NCBI GenBank assembly: GCA_002315195.1
Contig: DCGD01000067.1
Coordinates: forward strand, 321 to 36,538
Direction of reading: 5' to 3'
Source of the DNA: Prevotellaceae bacterium UBA1787
GTDB lineage: Bacteria > Bacteroidota > Bacteroidia > Bacteroidales > Bacteroidaceae
DNA length: 36,218 nucleotides
Shown: one piece after another, positions 24,163-32,988 of the stretch
How positions within the stretch are numbered: the stretch's first letter is position 1
Layout of the letters: each line of letters opens with the position of its first letter
Translations under genes and position numbers: made by a program
Notes under the pieces: generated by a model
What the model was told of the DNA's origin: nothing
Seen by the model: only the letters and a program-made list of their open reading frames with translations
The model's database searches: none

Positions 24163-25461
24163 TTAGCGTTTCATTGTTATGTATTCCTTTATGTTAAGCA
24201 AGTCCTTCGCTCCAAACACGAGTGCTTTAGTCTGCATTTTAAACAGATGTCTATATGATGGTACAATAGCATCAGACAGATAGCCTGCCGCAACATTGCT
24301 TATAATTGAAATTGCGGCTGCTGCCATCACACCATGGCGCGGCAGGAAATACCAGTTTAGAATCACGCATACCATGCAGCCGAAGACGTCTCTTACAAAG
24401 GCGTATTTCTGTCTGCCTTCAATTACTATCATCGAACCCGCCGTGTTTGATAGTGCTACACTTGCCGCCTTGAATGCCATAATCTGAAGTATCACCACTG
24501 ATGGCAGATATGCTTCTCCAAACAGGTACAGAACAAGCCAGTATGATGCGGCCGATGTGGCAATGGCAGCCGTCATCGAGCCCCAAAGGGATATGTTCAT
24601 GAACTGTTGGCTCTTGCGGTAATATTCTTCCACATTCGTTGTTCTTATTTTTGTCAGAACCGGACTTATGGTTTGTGCCAGTACGCTTGGTATGAAGATG
24701 AGTATCTCGACAAATCGTGTTGCAACAGAGAAGTAACCTACGTTCTTTTCGTCTATCATCTCGCCTATCATTACTTGGTCTATGCGCTGGTATATCATTA
24801 CGGCCGCATGGCACAGCACAAGGGGAGCAGACTCCTTAAGCAGGAATATGGCTTGCTTGCTTGACCATTGCCAGTCGCTAACCTTGCCGACTTCCTTTTT
24901 GTACGACACAAGGTAACCACTCGCCAACAGTATGGTGTCAAACATTGTGGCTGCTACAAACCATACGAGGGGGGCGTGTGTGTATAACAATGCCACCTTA
25001 ACCAGCATGCCTATCAGTGTTCGGCTTATCTCCGACTGTACCACACGCTTGTTTTGTACTATGGCAAAGAAATAGTTGCGAATTACGCTGAAGGTGTTCG
25101 CTATTACTGAGATGCTGTATATGGCCACCAGCATGGTTGTTTCTGCATCCTTGCCCATTGCCAGGCATGTGCCTATGCAGAGGGCTATGCTTACCACCGA
25201 CATTAACAACCTTATGAAAAATGACGTACCAATGATGGCGTTGTAGTCTTTTGGGTGGGATGCTTCTTCGCGAACCTCTATCAAATCCAGTCCGAATATT
25301 GATATTGTTTGAAACAGGAATACATAGCTGATAATCCAATTCATCAGGCCAAACTGCTCCGGACCAAGATATCGGGCCACAAGGATGCCTATCACCAGTC
25401 CACTTAGCATCGAGGTGACTTTTCCGACAGTTGCCCATATTAGATTGCTGGTTATGCTCAT
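24163..25461 (-). CDS. wzx: Wzx-type polysaccharide flippase
   Basis: The 432-residue protein has about twelve membrane segments and belongs to the MVF/PST flippase superfamily. The N terminus NLIWATVGKVTSMLSGLVIGILVARYLGPEQFGLMN (given here only as a region, residues 6-41) carries the LGPEQFG motif of Wzx proteins. It flips the undecaprenyl-linked repeat unit to the periplasm. The adjacent polymerase-like and chain-length genes make a Wzx/Wzy-dependent pathway. It starts 9 bp after the polymerase-like gene. Confidence 0.9.
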   Translation of the reverse strand: MSITSNLIWATVGKVTSMLSGLVIGILVARYLGPEQFGLMNWIISYVFLFQTISIFGLDLIEVREEASHPKDYNAIIGTSFFIRLLMSVVSIALCIGTCLAMGKDAETTMLVAIYSISVIANTFSVIRNYFFAIVQNKRVVQSEISRTLIGMLVKVALLYTHAPLVWFVAATMFDTILLASGYLVSYKKEVGKVSDWQWSSKQAIFLLKESAPLVLCHAAVMIYQRIDQVMIGEMIDEKNVGYFSVATRFVEILIFIPSVLAQTISPVLTKIRTTNVEEYYRKSQQFMNISLWGSMTAAIATSAASYWLVLYLFGEAYLPSVVILQIMAFKAASVALSNTAGSMIVIEGRQKYAFVRDVFGCMVCVILNWYFLPRHGVMAAAAISIISNVAAGYLSDAIVPSYRHLFKMQTKALVFGAKDLLNIKEYITMKR

Positions 25462-25470
25462 CAGTGTGTT

Positions 25471-26694
25471 TTATTCTTCTACTTCTCGTGTGTTTTCTTC
25501 TGCTTTTTTATTCGTAAGCACGCTGAAGTGTATCTGCTGCCTTCTATTTCTGTTATAACTGTCTTCATCAAAGATGCTGGTGTATGGGAACCATAAATCA
25601 TAATATCTCGCGTCAGATCTGGGATTGTATGTGATATATTGGAACGTATAATAACCAACGGCGATGAAACAGCATACAGCCTTTGTGATGATGTGCTTCT
25701 TGTCTTGAAACAGGGTGTATAAAGTGTCTGTTAGCATGCAATAGTATGCTATAAGTGCATAGTTAAGGAATCTTGCCAAAGGCAGGAATGATGGTACTAT
25801 GGCTCCGATGCACAGATAGAATGCCATGAGATGCTCCTTTCTGGCTATCACCTCCTTGTCTTTCAGACCCTTGGGTATTCCATAGTGCATAATGCAGAAA
25901 GGGGCCAAGATATAAATAGTCAGATATAGTATGTATGCAATAGGTCCCACCTTGAACGTGCTGTACATTAACACTCTTGTAAAAAGTGCATTTTTCTCTC
26001 CAAGAAAGCTTGACACTATTTGTGAGAAAAGTAAATTGCTTAACGCCCAAAATGTTGCTGAAGCCAGTATCGTGAACATAAGCCTTTTTGGTGTAACCTT
26101 GAATCTCGTGAACAGAAACAGTACCATAACGATGGATGACACATGCCAAAAGATGGCGATAGTGAATAGCAGAACTGTGTGCGCATATTTCTTGCGGAAA
26201 TAGGTTTCCATGCCATATAGGCAGAATCCAATGGCGAAGGCCTCGCGCATCACCTCTGTATTGAAGGTAAAGTAAGTAAACGTGAAGCAATACAACAGTA
26301 CAAAGAAGAACACTCTTTGGGTATATCTCTTGACAGTATGGAACACGGCGATATTGATCCAAAAAGCCTCTATCAACTGGACGGGGTAGAAGGAATTGAA
26401 TACGTTTTTTGCAAAGCAATTGAGCAGTACCCACAGTGGCATCTCTCCTTTCGTCATGAGCCTCTCCTCAATTTCTTCAAGCCATCCATAGAATTCGTTC
26501 GGATATTCCTCAAACTCGGTCAAGTATTTCTGCTTGTCACCGCCCAAGGCATAACTGAAACCGGTAATTAGAGACAGGATGATGCACAAGAGCCAAAACC
26601 TGTGGCTCTTGCGAGAATCAAATTCTTTCTGGTCATCGTAGAGAAAGCACCAGATGGCAGCAAGAATAATTGGTATGAGATAGATTGCCGTCAT
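25471..26694 (-). CDS. EpsG-family (Wzy-like) polysaccharide polymerase
   Basis: The 407-residue protein has about ten to twelve membrane segments. It has the EpsG-type N terminus (short membrane segment, SRKSHRFWLL, then FSYALGGDKQKYLTEFE near residue 48) and a conserved run including FNTEVMREAFAIGFCLYGM near residue 147. EpsG members act as Wzy-type polymerases that join repeat units in the periplasm. Position between the Wzz-like and Wzx genes supports this. Polymerases are poorly conserved, so the exact role is inferred. Confidence 0.82.
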   Translation of the reverse strand: MTAIYLIPIILAAIWCFLYDDQKEFDSRKSHRFWLLCIILSLITGFSYALGGDKQKYLTEFEEYPNEFYGWLEEIEERLMTKGEMPLWVLLNCFAKNVFNSFYPVQLIEAFWINIAVFHTVKRYTQRVFFFVLLYCFTFTYFTFNTEVMREAFAIGFCLYGMETYFRKKYAHTVLLFTIAIFWHVSSIVMVLFLFTRFKVTPKRLMFTILASATFWALSNLLFSQIVSSFLGEKNALFTRVLMYSTFKVGPIAYILYLTIYILAPFCIMHYGIPKGLKDKEVIARKEHLMAFYLCIGAIVPSFLPLARFLNYALIAYYCMLTDTLYTLFQDKKHIITKAVCCFIAVGYYTFQYITYNPRSDARYYDLWFPYTSIFDEDSYNRNRRQQIHFSVLTNKKAEENTREVEE

Positions 26695-26736
26695 GTATGT
26701 CGAAAAACCGTCAGGTCATGAAACCGTACAACCATC

Positions 26737-27798
26737 CTAAAACCAATCCACGAAATCCTTTCTCATTGTCCAGGATGCTGTGATGATAGTAGAAAGCGCC
26801 AACATCGTCAATACGAAGAACAAGCGTTTCGGTCCTGCGGGCTTTGATGGTACAGTGGCACTCTTCAAGGTACTGAAGACGGGTGTCTGCTCCTGCACCT
26901 TGGCTTTCATCGCTTGGTATTGAGTGTTGAAGGAATTATACATCTGTAGTTTTGTACTAAGGTCGTTGCCAAGTTTCTTGCCTTTTTCCACAGCAATGTT
27001 TAATGACGCTTTTTTATTGTGGTCGAGATAGTTGCCGTAAGTCCCTATGGCTTTCTCATATTCAATAAGCGCGCTGTCTGTAAGATGTTTGTAGTATTGC
27101 TCATCCTGACGTGCTTTTTTTGTCCTGTATTCCGTAATATAGGATTGCAGACGTAAGCGAATGGAGTCTGCAAGTAGTGCGCATGTCAACTTGTCTTGGT
27201 CTGTAACTTGTATGGTGATTACTTCTGTCAGTTTGCTGACACTGCATCGGATTTTCTTTCTAATTACATGTTCAATGAGAAAATTATCCTCCTTTGAAAG
27301 GTAGAAGGAATTCAAGTCACGTGCTGTGAGGGTCGGCTTTTCTTCTTTGTCAGAGAAAAAGGAAACTATTGGCTTGGACAAATCCTTTATCAGTTGAATG
27401 ATTTTGTTCTTTTTCTGGTGTTTGGTCAAATAGGTGTAATAGTCAGTATTTACTCTGCCGTCATCCGTTGCAACCTGGATGCCTAAGATGTCGACAAGAA
27501 ATTCCGGAGATTCAAAAAGGTTTGGGTAGAGAGAAGGGTAGATGGCGTCGTCAGAGGAACCTCCAATATTAATACCAAAGGATGATGCCAAAGAGGCGGC
27601 ACTGCCTAACGGGTTGTTTTTGGATGTCTCCGGTGCCAGTTTCACTTCACACTTATAATAGCGAGGTTGGGAGAAAATCCAAGTGGCAGACAGTATGAAC
27701 GTGATGCACCAAATGATGATAAAGGTCTTCCTTTTCGCCCACAAAGCGCGGGCAACCACCTTTATGTATGCAATCTTTTTATCAGTTGTTTCGGACAT
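26737..27798 (-). CDS. Wzz-like chain-length determinant (no kinase domain)
   Basis: The product is 353 residues with membrane segments near 25-43 and 328-346 enclosing a large periplasmic coiled-coil-rich region. A proline motif before the second segment (VPSKPAGPKR) is characteristic of Wzz/PCP proteins. It lacks a C-terminal Walker-type tyrosine kinase domain, so it is a PCP-1-like form. It would set polymer length with the Wzy-like protein and possibly couple to the Wza-like exporter encoded 8 bp upstream. Confidence 0.87.
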   Translation of the reverse strand: MSETTDKKIAYIKVVARALWAKRKTFIIIWCITFILSATWIFSQPRYYKCEVKLAPETSKNNPLGSAASLASSFGINIGGSSDDAIYPSLYPNLFESPEFLVDILGIQVATDDGRVNTDYYTYLTKHQKKNKIIQLIKDLSKPIVSFFSDKEEKPTLTARDLNSFYLSKEDNFLIEHVIRKKIRCSVSKLTEVITIQVTDQDKLTCALLADSIRLRLQSYITEYRTKKARQDEQYYKHLTDSALIEYEKAIGTYGNYLDHNKKASLNIAVEKGKKLGNDLSTKLQMYNSFNTQYQAMKAKVQEQTPVFSTLKSATVPSKPAGPKRLFFVLTMLALSTIITASWTMRKDFVDWF

Positions 27799-27806
27799 AA
27801 ATGGCT

Positions 27807-30137
27807 TTATTTAAGAATTGTAGCGATGATGGCCCCTATGGTTGCCGTGGTGCTTGCCAGGCTTGCCCACATGCCCACTTTTGATGTATCTATTTTCTTT
27901 TCCTTCTTGCTTGGAACCACAATCTCACATCCAGGTTCTATCTTTCCCTTGCTGAGTTTGCTTATCTGACCGTTGGCATATTGTATATAAGCCTTTCTCT
28001 TTCTACCGGTTTCGGTGATGCCACCGGCCTGATTGATGTAGTACTTGGCAGTCTTTCCGTTCTTGAAGGTGACGGTGTTTGGTGACAGTACCTCGCCTGA
28101 AATTTTGACCACATTGCTCATCTGTGGTATGGTGATTACATCTCCTTCCTTCAAAATTATATCATCTTCTTCGTCTTGTCCGTTCAAGGCGGCGACCAGG
28201 TCGATACCGACTGTGTACTCCTTTTTGTCCTTGGTATTATAGGCGGTGATGGAATCTGTCTTGTTTTGGGCTATTTCTATCAGTTGTCTGCGGTTGTTCA
28301 TTTCCTCCTCGGTATATTTGCGTAAAAGTTTTGTTCCTCCCGCATAGGCTTTGGGAGTCAGTCCACCGGCACGCTTGATGAAACTGCTCAAACGCTCGTC
28401 TTTGCAGGTAATGGAGTAGTGACCTTCGTACATCACCTCGCCGCCAATGAAGACTGATTTTTGCGCCTTGTAGTTTGGACTGCGGTGTATCGTCACTTTG
28501 TCAAAGGGCTCCAGACGGAATGTTTGGTCACCTACGATACGCAGTTGGCTGTCCAAATCAAAGGTAAAAACCTTGGCCATTTGAATGCCGTCGGCGTTGT
28601 CCTCGGCGGTAGTGATGCGGCGGGCTATCTCCACCTTTTTCAATGTGGCAGCCTCGCTCAGACCGCCTGCCAAGGTGATTAGGTCGCCAATGGTGGTGTT
28701 CTCGGAATAGTCAAACGTGCCGGGATTCATCACCTCACCCGAGATGGACATCTTTCTCTCGCCTGCAAGTTTGCTGTTGGAGGCTATGACGAGTTCATCT
28801 TCATTCATGAGTGGAACGTCCGGCAAGTTGTCATTCAGGATGGAATCCAGTGAGATGGTAAGCGTTGTACTTGTCCTGTCTTCTTTCAGTCGCAGCAACA
28901 CGGCCCTTGTGGTCACTGCCTGCTCCAACAAACCTCCAGCCTGTTCGATGAGTGTCTTCACGGAATGGGTATCGCCGTCAAGTTTATACTTTCCCGGACG
29001 AAACACGGCACCGCTCACTCTCACCATGTTTTTGTAACGCTCTATGATTGGTGCTACCACAACAACATCCTCATCCTCATTTTGGAACGTTGAGTAATCC
29101 CACTCGTCAACATTATGTACCGTGAGGCCTTCGCTGCTCCTGCGTTCCACTCGTATCTTCTCCTTGTAGGCATCGCCCATGAAACCACCGGCAAATGTCA
29201 GAAGTGTCTTCAGGCTTTCGCCCTGTTTCATTTCGTAGTACATAGGCCGTTTGATATGGCCCTCTATCTTCACAAGTCGGTTGTATGTACCGACAATGAT
29301 GACGTCATCGTCTTGCAACATGATGTTTCCGGGAAGACGACCATTAAGAATGAAGTCATATACGTCAATCTCGGTAACGACTTTTCCTTTCCTGCTGACT
29401 TTGATGTTGCGCAAGGTTCCAATATCGTTGACACCGCCGGCGAGGTAAAGGGCGTTGAATACTGTCGAGAAGGCGGATAGGGAATAGGTCCCGGGGGTGA
29501 CTACCTCTCCCATCACGTTGACCAACACGGTGCGGGTCTGTCCCAACGACAGTTTGATGGTGGCATCCGCATAGTTCATGCCAATAGTGCGACTTACCTT
29601 TGCCTTAGCCTGTTCCAGCGTAAGACCTGAAACAAATATGGGCTGTTCGTCAGGAATGGCAATGCTGCCATCAGGTGCCACCACAATCTTTGCGTTTTCC
29701 TGCGAGGATCCGTAGATGTCAAGCAACACCTCATCGCCAGGTCCCAAAAGGTAGTTTGCCGGGGCTGGAATATTCATACTTGGCTGAAATGTCAATTTGT
29801 CGGAATTGAATATGTCGTGACCAAAAATCAGTTTCCTATCTTTGATGTTGGCTTCCATGCTTTGTTTCTGCCCATTGGGCTTGCGTAGCCGATCTTCATT
29901 GTCAATTGTGTTTACAGGATGTGTAGTGTCCGTTTTTGACTCATAGTTCGTCTTAATGCGTAGCAATTGTTCTTGCGATATCCCTTTTGCCAACAAATCC
30001 TGTGCAATCTGGGTTTTGTCCTTTCCTGATGCCGATTGTGTCTTGATATACGACACGACTTGGTCGTCAGACATCTGTGCCCAAACTCCACGCAATGGCA
30101 TCATGCAACAGAGAACGATAAATAGCATTCTTTTCAT
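27807..30137 (-). CDS. Wza-like polysaccharide export protein with multiple SLBB domains
   Basis: The frame extends to 30170, but the ATG at 30137 starts a good signal peptide (MKRMLFIVLCCMMPLRGVWA, cut before Q), giving 776 residues. A helical linker is followed by the poly_export domain (YLLGPGDEVLLDIYGSS near 130) and six SLBB-type repeats, recognisable by GEVVTPGTYSL, GHIKRPMYYEM, GAVFRPGKYKL, GEVMNPGTFDY, GEVMYEGHYSI and GEVLSPNTVTF. A hydrophobic segment closes the C terminus. It is far longer than enterobacterial Wza (about 380 residues), as is usual in Bacteroidales. It forms the periplasm-spanning exit channel. Confidence 0.92.
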   Translation of the reverse strand: MKRMLFIVLCCMMPLRGVWAQMSDDQVVSYIKTQSASGKDKTQIAQDLLAKGISQEQLLRIKTNYESKTDTTHPVNTIDNEDRLRKPNGQKQSMEANIKDRKLIFGHDIFNSDKLTFQPSMNIPAPANYLLGPGDEVLLDIYGSSQENAKIVVAPDGSIAIPDEQPIFVSGLTLEQAKAKVSRTIGMNYADATIKLSLGQTRTVLVNVMGEVVTPGTYSLSAFSTVFNALYLAGGVNDIGTLRNIKVSRKGKVVTEIDVYDFILNGRLPGNIMLQDDDVIIVGTYNRLVKIEGHIKRPMYYEMKQGESLKTLLTFAGGFMGDAYKEKIRVERRSSEGLTVHNVDEWDYSTFQNEDEDVVVVAPIIERYKNMVRVSGAVFRPGKYKLDGDTHSVKTLIEQAGGLLEQAVTTRAVLLRLKEDRTSTTLTISLDSILNDNLPDVPLMNEDELVIASNSKLAGERKMSISGEVMNPGTFDYSENTTIGDLITLAGGLSEAATLKKVEIARRITTAEDNADGIQMAKVFTFDLDSQLRIVGDQTFRLEPFDKVTIHRSPNYKAQKSVFIGGEVMYEGHYSITCKDERLSSFIKRAGGLTPKAYAGGTKLLRKYTEEEMNNRRQLIEIAQNKTDSITAYNTKDKKEYTVGIDLVAALNGQDEEDDIILKEGDVITIPQMSNVVKISGEVLSPNTVTFKNGKTAKYYINQAGGITETGRKRKAYIQYANGQISKLSKGKIEPGCEIVVPSKKEKKIDTSKVGMWASLASTTATIGAIIATILK

Positions 30138-30408
30138 TTCTCTATAAAAAAATGTTAAGTAAGTAATCAAATTTACCTTTATATTATAAAATTATTCTTG
30201 TATCAATTTTCTTAATGCCTACTTCTCTATTATTGGCAGTGCGGCAATAAGTGTTGCTTATGGTTGGCAATAATATGAAAATTTCATGTAAACAATTTAA
30301 TATTAGCATAATAAGATGTCATTATGGTTGAGCGCGTCCTCTTTTCATTGTACTTTGCTAAGAAGTACAGATATAATGATAAAGAGACAACTTTAAGATT
30401 AGACGGCT
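30138..30408 (-). other. Spacer between antiterminator and export genes
   Basis: This 271-bp gap is the longest inside the polysaccharide operon. It is AT-rich and has only short inverted repeats (for example CATAAT/ATTATG near 30308-30327). A lone -7-like TAAATTTG (30175-30168, minus) lies just ahead of the exporter gene without a matching upstream element. An internal promoter or processing site is possible but not supported. Confidence 0.3.
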
Positions 30409-30915
30409 TTATTCAATTATTTCCAATAATGTATGGTGAATTCCTGAAACAGCAATGGCCAGGTCATCGAGCTTTATGATGAGTTTTCTGTCATGGCGTA
30501 TGCGGAACACTCGTCCTTCAACTCCTTCAAACTCGCCTGCCTTTATGCGAACCTTCGGACATTTTTCAAATCGGTGGTAAGCATCGGGAAGGAATTCTGC
30601 ATGCAGGCTTCTTGCAGTCAGTACTTGCTTGAATCGTATTAGTTCTGAGTCGGTAACAACGGCAGGTTTCCCGGTTGAACGGTTTATATAAGGTGCCTTG
30701 AGACCGTCAATGGCTTTGATAACAGTGGTGATGTCTTCTGATGTTTGGATAAAGATGAGATTATGCAAGACGGACACTTCTCTTTCAACCATCCTGTTTC
30801 CATCCAAGTGCTTGATTTTCCGGGTGGGGAAGAAATAGGCAATCCCCGCTTTTTCAAGATTCTCTTTGAGTGAACCTCGGATTGCTTTCCCTTTGTATAC
30901 AATGTACCAAACCAT
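30409..30915 (-). CDS. upxY: UpxY-type NusG-like transcription antiterminator
   Basis: The product is 168 residues. An N-terminal NGN domain (about 1-95, starting MVWYIVYKGKAIRGSLKENL) is followed by a KOW-type segment (VRIKAGEFEGVEGRVFRI, about 118-135). It is much closer to specialised NusG paralogues (RfaH, UpxY) than to housekeeping NusG. In Bacteroides fragilis, UpxY proteins are known to prevent early termination in the untranslated leader of their own capsule operon. This gene is first in the polysaccharide operon and is preceded by a leader with a strong terminator-like hairpin, as that model requires. No upxZ-like gene follows. Confidence 0.9.
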   Translation of the reverse strand: MVWYIVYKGKAIRGSLKENLEKAGIAYFFPTRKIKHLDGNRMVEREVSVLHNLIFIQTSEDITTVIKAIDGLKAPYINRSTGKPAVVTDSELIRFKQVLTARSLHAEFLPDAYHRFEKCPKVRIKAGEFEGVEGRVFRIRHDRKLIIKLDDLAIAVSGIHHTLLEIIE

Positions 30916-31358
30916 ATATTTTCTTCTCGTATCTCAAATACGAATACGAGGTTCTTGGCTTTTTGCGCCAGTAGAATGAAGCGAAATCATGTAATCCAAC
31001 AACAATTGTCACTTCATCGAATATTTAGAGAACGAGAGATGTTTCATAAATACTCATTGTTAAAATTAAATTCAAGTCGTTCGGCAACACTTGTCTCTGC
31101 TACTTTCAGCCACAATTTCCCAAGGGGTACAATAAACACAAAAAGATTGCGCCAGGCACTCACTCAAAGTGCCTAACGCAATCTTTAATATTATATAACA
31201 TACTGATATACAATCGTTTATACTCCCCCCGCATGAATGTATACATATCATCAACTTTAGATACTAAAGAAATAGTCTCCAAAAAGACTGAATATGTAGA
31301 GCATGTATGGAGCATTTGAACAGTTTTTTCGCTTGTTTACCGCATTTGATAGACTTTT
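30916..31358 (-). promoter_or_regulatory. Long 5' leader of the polysaccharide operon
   Basis: The predicted transcript runs about 440 nt from the promoter near 31365 to the upxY start. It holds one strong hairpin (31142-31186) and no convincing gene. Its length and the internal terminator fit regulation by processive antitermination. Boundaries are inferred from the promoter match. Confidence 0.5.
31142..31186 (-). terminator. Leader terminator hairpin upstream of upxY
   Basis: AAAGATTGCG (31142-31151) pairs perfectly with CGCAATCTTT (31177-31186), and AGGCACT (31154-31160) with AGTGCCT (31168-31174), separated by a 2x2 internal mismatch and closed by a 7-nt loop. On the minus strand the stem is followed by TTTTTGTGTTTATT, a U-rich tract, so it reads as an intrinsic terminator towards upxY. 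It lies about 225 nt before the upxY start and 180 nt after the predicted transcription start. Confidence 0.75.
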
Positions 31359-31364
31359 CGAATG

Positions 31365-31397
31365 CAAAGTTATACATTTCATATTATATAACCTAAA
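31365..31397 (-). promoter_or_regulatory. Promoter of the polysaccharide operon
   Basis: On the minus strand TTTA (31397-31394), 21 bp, then TAACTTTG (31372-31365) matches the Bacteroidetes promoter pattern with one mismatch in the upstream element. Transcription would run through the leader hairpin into upxY. Three TAACCT/AGGTTA hexamers lie on and just upstream of the -33 element. Confidence 0.5.
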
Positions 31398-31428
31398 CTT
31401 TCCTTGCTTTTAACCTAATTTAAGGTTA
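31389..31428. repeat. Clustered TAACCT / AGGTTA hexamers near the promoter
   Basis: TAACCT occurs at 31389-31394 and 31411-31416, and its complement AGGTTA at 31423-31428. The last two form a 6-bp stem with a 6-nt loop, followed on the plus strand by a T-rich run. The first copy abuts the -33 element. This could be a regulator-binding site or a weak plus-strand terminator. Confidence 0.35.
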
Positions 31429-31545
31429 TGTTGTTTTTTTTTGATTGATTTTCTATGATTTGACAAGAACTGGAACGTAAGGTATGGTCTGCAGTGTAGT
31501 CTGGGTGAACCGGGAAATGCATTTTGATAACCATTCTTTTAGAAT

Positions 31546-31707
31546 TTAAAGTTCCTCATTGAAACTTACCTGCGCATTGTTCATGAAATTGTTCCATGTC
31601 AGGTAACCGTTATGGTGTTGTGTTGCAATGCCGCGGAACGATTGCATGAATTGCTTCAACTTATTATTTGAAATGGCGTTTTGTGCGTGAGTTGTTGCTA
31701 CCCTTAC
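31546..31707 (-). pseudogene. Remnant of an IS transposase C terminus (IS1595/ISXO2-like)
   Basis: A minus-strand frame without a start codon encodes about 53 residues containing KQFMQSFRGIATQHHNGYL and TWNNF, ending at TAA 31548-31546. The pattern of a short Leu-Lys run, Met, Phe, GIAT, then YLxW resembles the end of IS1595-type transposases. Stops in all upstream positions and the lack of an N-terminal part show it is a fragment. Family assignment is from memory of the motif and is uncertain. The rest of 31429-31996 shows no gene that I can support apart from the promoter below. Confidence 0.4.
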
Positions 31708-31831
31708 TCAAATCAATCATACAGCAATGAATAATTCAGCAATCATCAAACAGCCACCTACCTCGCAATGATTTGAGATGGACGTTGTGTCAGGATATCC
31801 AAACTTTTTCAGCCATTGGAATGCGCAAGAG

Positions 31832-31863
31832 CTTGTATGTTTCAGTATCATGTTGTATCTTTG
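31832..31863 (+). promoter_or_regulatory. Possible promoter of the orphan lipoprotein gene
   Basis: CTTG (31832-31835), 20 bp, then TATCTTTG (31856-31863) fits the Bacteroidetes pattern with one mismatch. A start near 31870 supports the later start codon chosen for the following gene, because it falls inside the longest possible reading frame. Confidence 0.4.
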
Positions 31864-31996
31864 TACCCATATGTACATGAAATCATTATACAGCAACAAT
31901 AAAGACCGCTGGCGTTATGCCTATTACCGTCTGAGCGAATTCCATAAACAAGAACAGCGCTTCATTGCCAACGTATTGGAACTAATGAATGGGACA

Positions 31997-32863
31997 ATGG
32001 GTCAAGCGAAAAACTTGATACTTTATATGTTGTCATTGTTTTGTATATGTTGCGAAGAAGGCAATGATATATGTGTGGGCAATGTGGACAAAGTAATCCA
32101 AAGCCAGCGAGATTATGTGGTTACCGAGATGGGAACTGGCATTTTCGCATACGACAGTCGGCATTTGATTTCGAGTTATACATGGAATGATGCAAACCAT
32201 GAATCAACCATTAGCATATCGAGTGTCTTGTTTAAGAAATTTGATGAAAAAGGGATGAAGTACGGCAGGTTCAACGAGGACGGAGAGTTAGAACAATTGA
32301 AAATCCAGTCCACAAGAAATACTGACGTTTATCATGAATATGTAAGTTCGTTGTTTGTCTTTTACTATGATTTAGAGAAACAGTGGTCCGGGTGTACATG
32401 CCATGAAAAGAAAACATGGTCACAGCTGGCTTCTGACAGTTGGAGTGGTTGTTCTGAATCTTCTGTAAAAATCAAGTGTGAGTGGAGCAGCAACAACTTG
32501 TACAGGATTGTCATTGTGGCTCATTGTTCAGACGATGATGAGGGAGAATGGGATGAAACAAAAACAATTGAACTGACATACAGCAGTCAGTGCAACCCCA
32601 AACGCTTGTGGCCCTATTCTTTGTTGAAAAAGATAGATATGGAATATCCGGCATTGGGTTACATGGGCGATGGACCGCAACTGCTCCCTTCTTCTTATAT
32701 TGTTACAGAAACGGATACAACCAAAGGGGAATGTACATACTATCATCAAGAAAGAATAAAGTTGGACTATGTGATGCAAAATGGTTTTATCTCACGAGAA
32801 ATTATTGACAAAGATACGATTCCTTATAGGTACGAACTTATCAAATCACAAAAACGAAATTAA
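31997..32863 (+). CDS. Putative lipoprotein of unknown function
   Basis: The frame is open from 31778, but the ATG at 31997 starts a signal-peptide-like stretch (MGQAKNLILYMLSLFCICC) followed by acidic residues, as in Bacteroidetes surface lipoproteins. This gives 288 residues. The lipobox is not canonical because three Cys are close together. The remaining sequence is polar and rich in Tyr, Ser and acidic residues, with short repeats of the kind F-x-YD or KFDEKGMKYGRFNEDGELE, loosely like the beta-strand repeats of DUF4595-type proteins. I do not recognise a specific family. A start at 31985 or the full 361-residue frame cannot be excluded. It stands alone between an IS remnant and a convergent phosphoesterase gene. 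Confidence 0.6.
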   Translation: MGQAKNLILYMLSLFCICCEEGNDICVGNVDKVIQSQRDYVVTEMGTGIFAYDSRHLISSYTWNDANHESTISISSVLFKKFDEKGMKYGRFNEDGELEQLKIQSTRNTDVYHEYVSSLFVFYYDLEKQWSGCTCHEKKTWSQLASDSWSGCSESSVKIKCEWSSNNLYRIVIVAHCSDDDEGEWDETKTIELTYSSQCNPKRLWPYSLLKKIDMEYPALGYMGDGPQLLPSSYIVTETDTTKGECTYYHQERIKLDYVMQNGFISREIIDKDTIPYRYELIKSQKRN

Positions 32864-32988
32864 AGTGATGGTAGTAATAGGTACGAATGCTCATGTATTT
32901 CAGGGTGATATGCATTTGAATTGGTAATCTTCAGTGAACTACCATTATTTTAGGGCAAGACGTCCAAAATGAATGTCCCATTTTCGGT

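Noticed and set aside
30168..30175. TAAATTTG -7-like element ahead of the Wza-like gene
   Set aside because: No TTTG-like element at the required 19-21 bp spacing; the sequence is AT-rich so single matches are expected.
31187..31560. Possible invertible promoter of the kind controlling Bacteroides capsules
   Set aside because: No matching pair of inverted repeats of useful length was found flanking the promoter, and no invertase gene is present in the window.
31717..31899. 60-codon minus-strand frame overlapping the 5' part of the orphan lipoprotein region
   Set aside because: Out of frame with the transposase remnant and without recognisable motifs.
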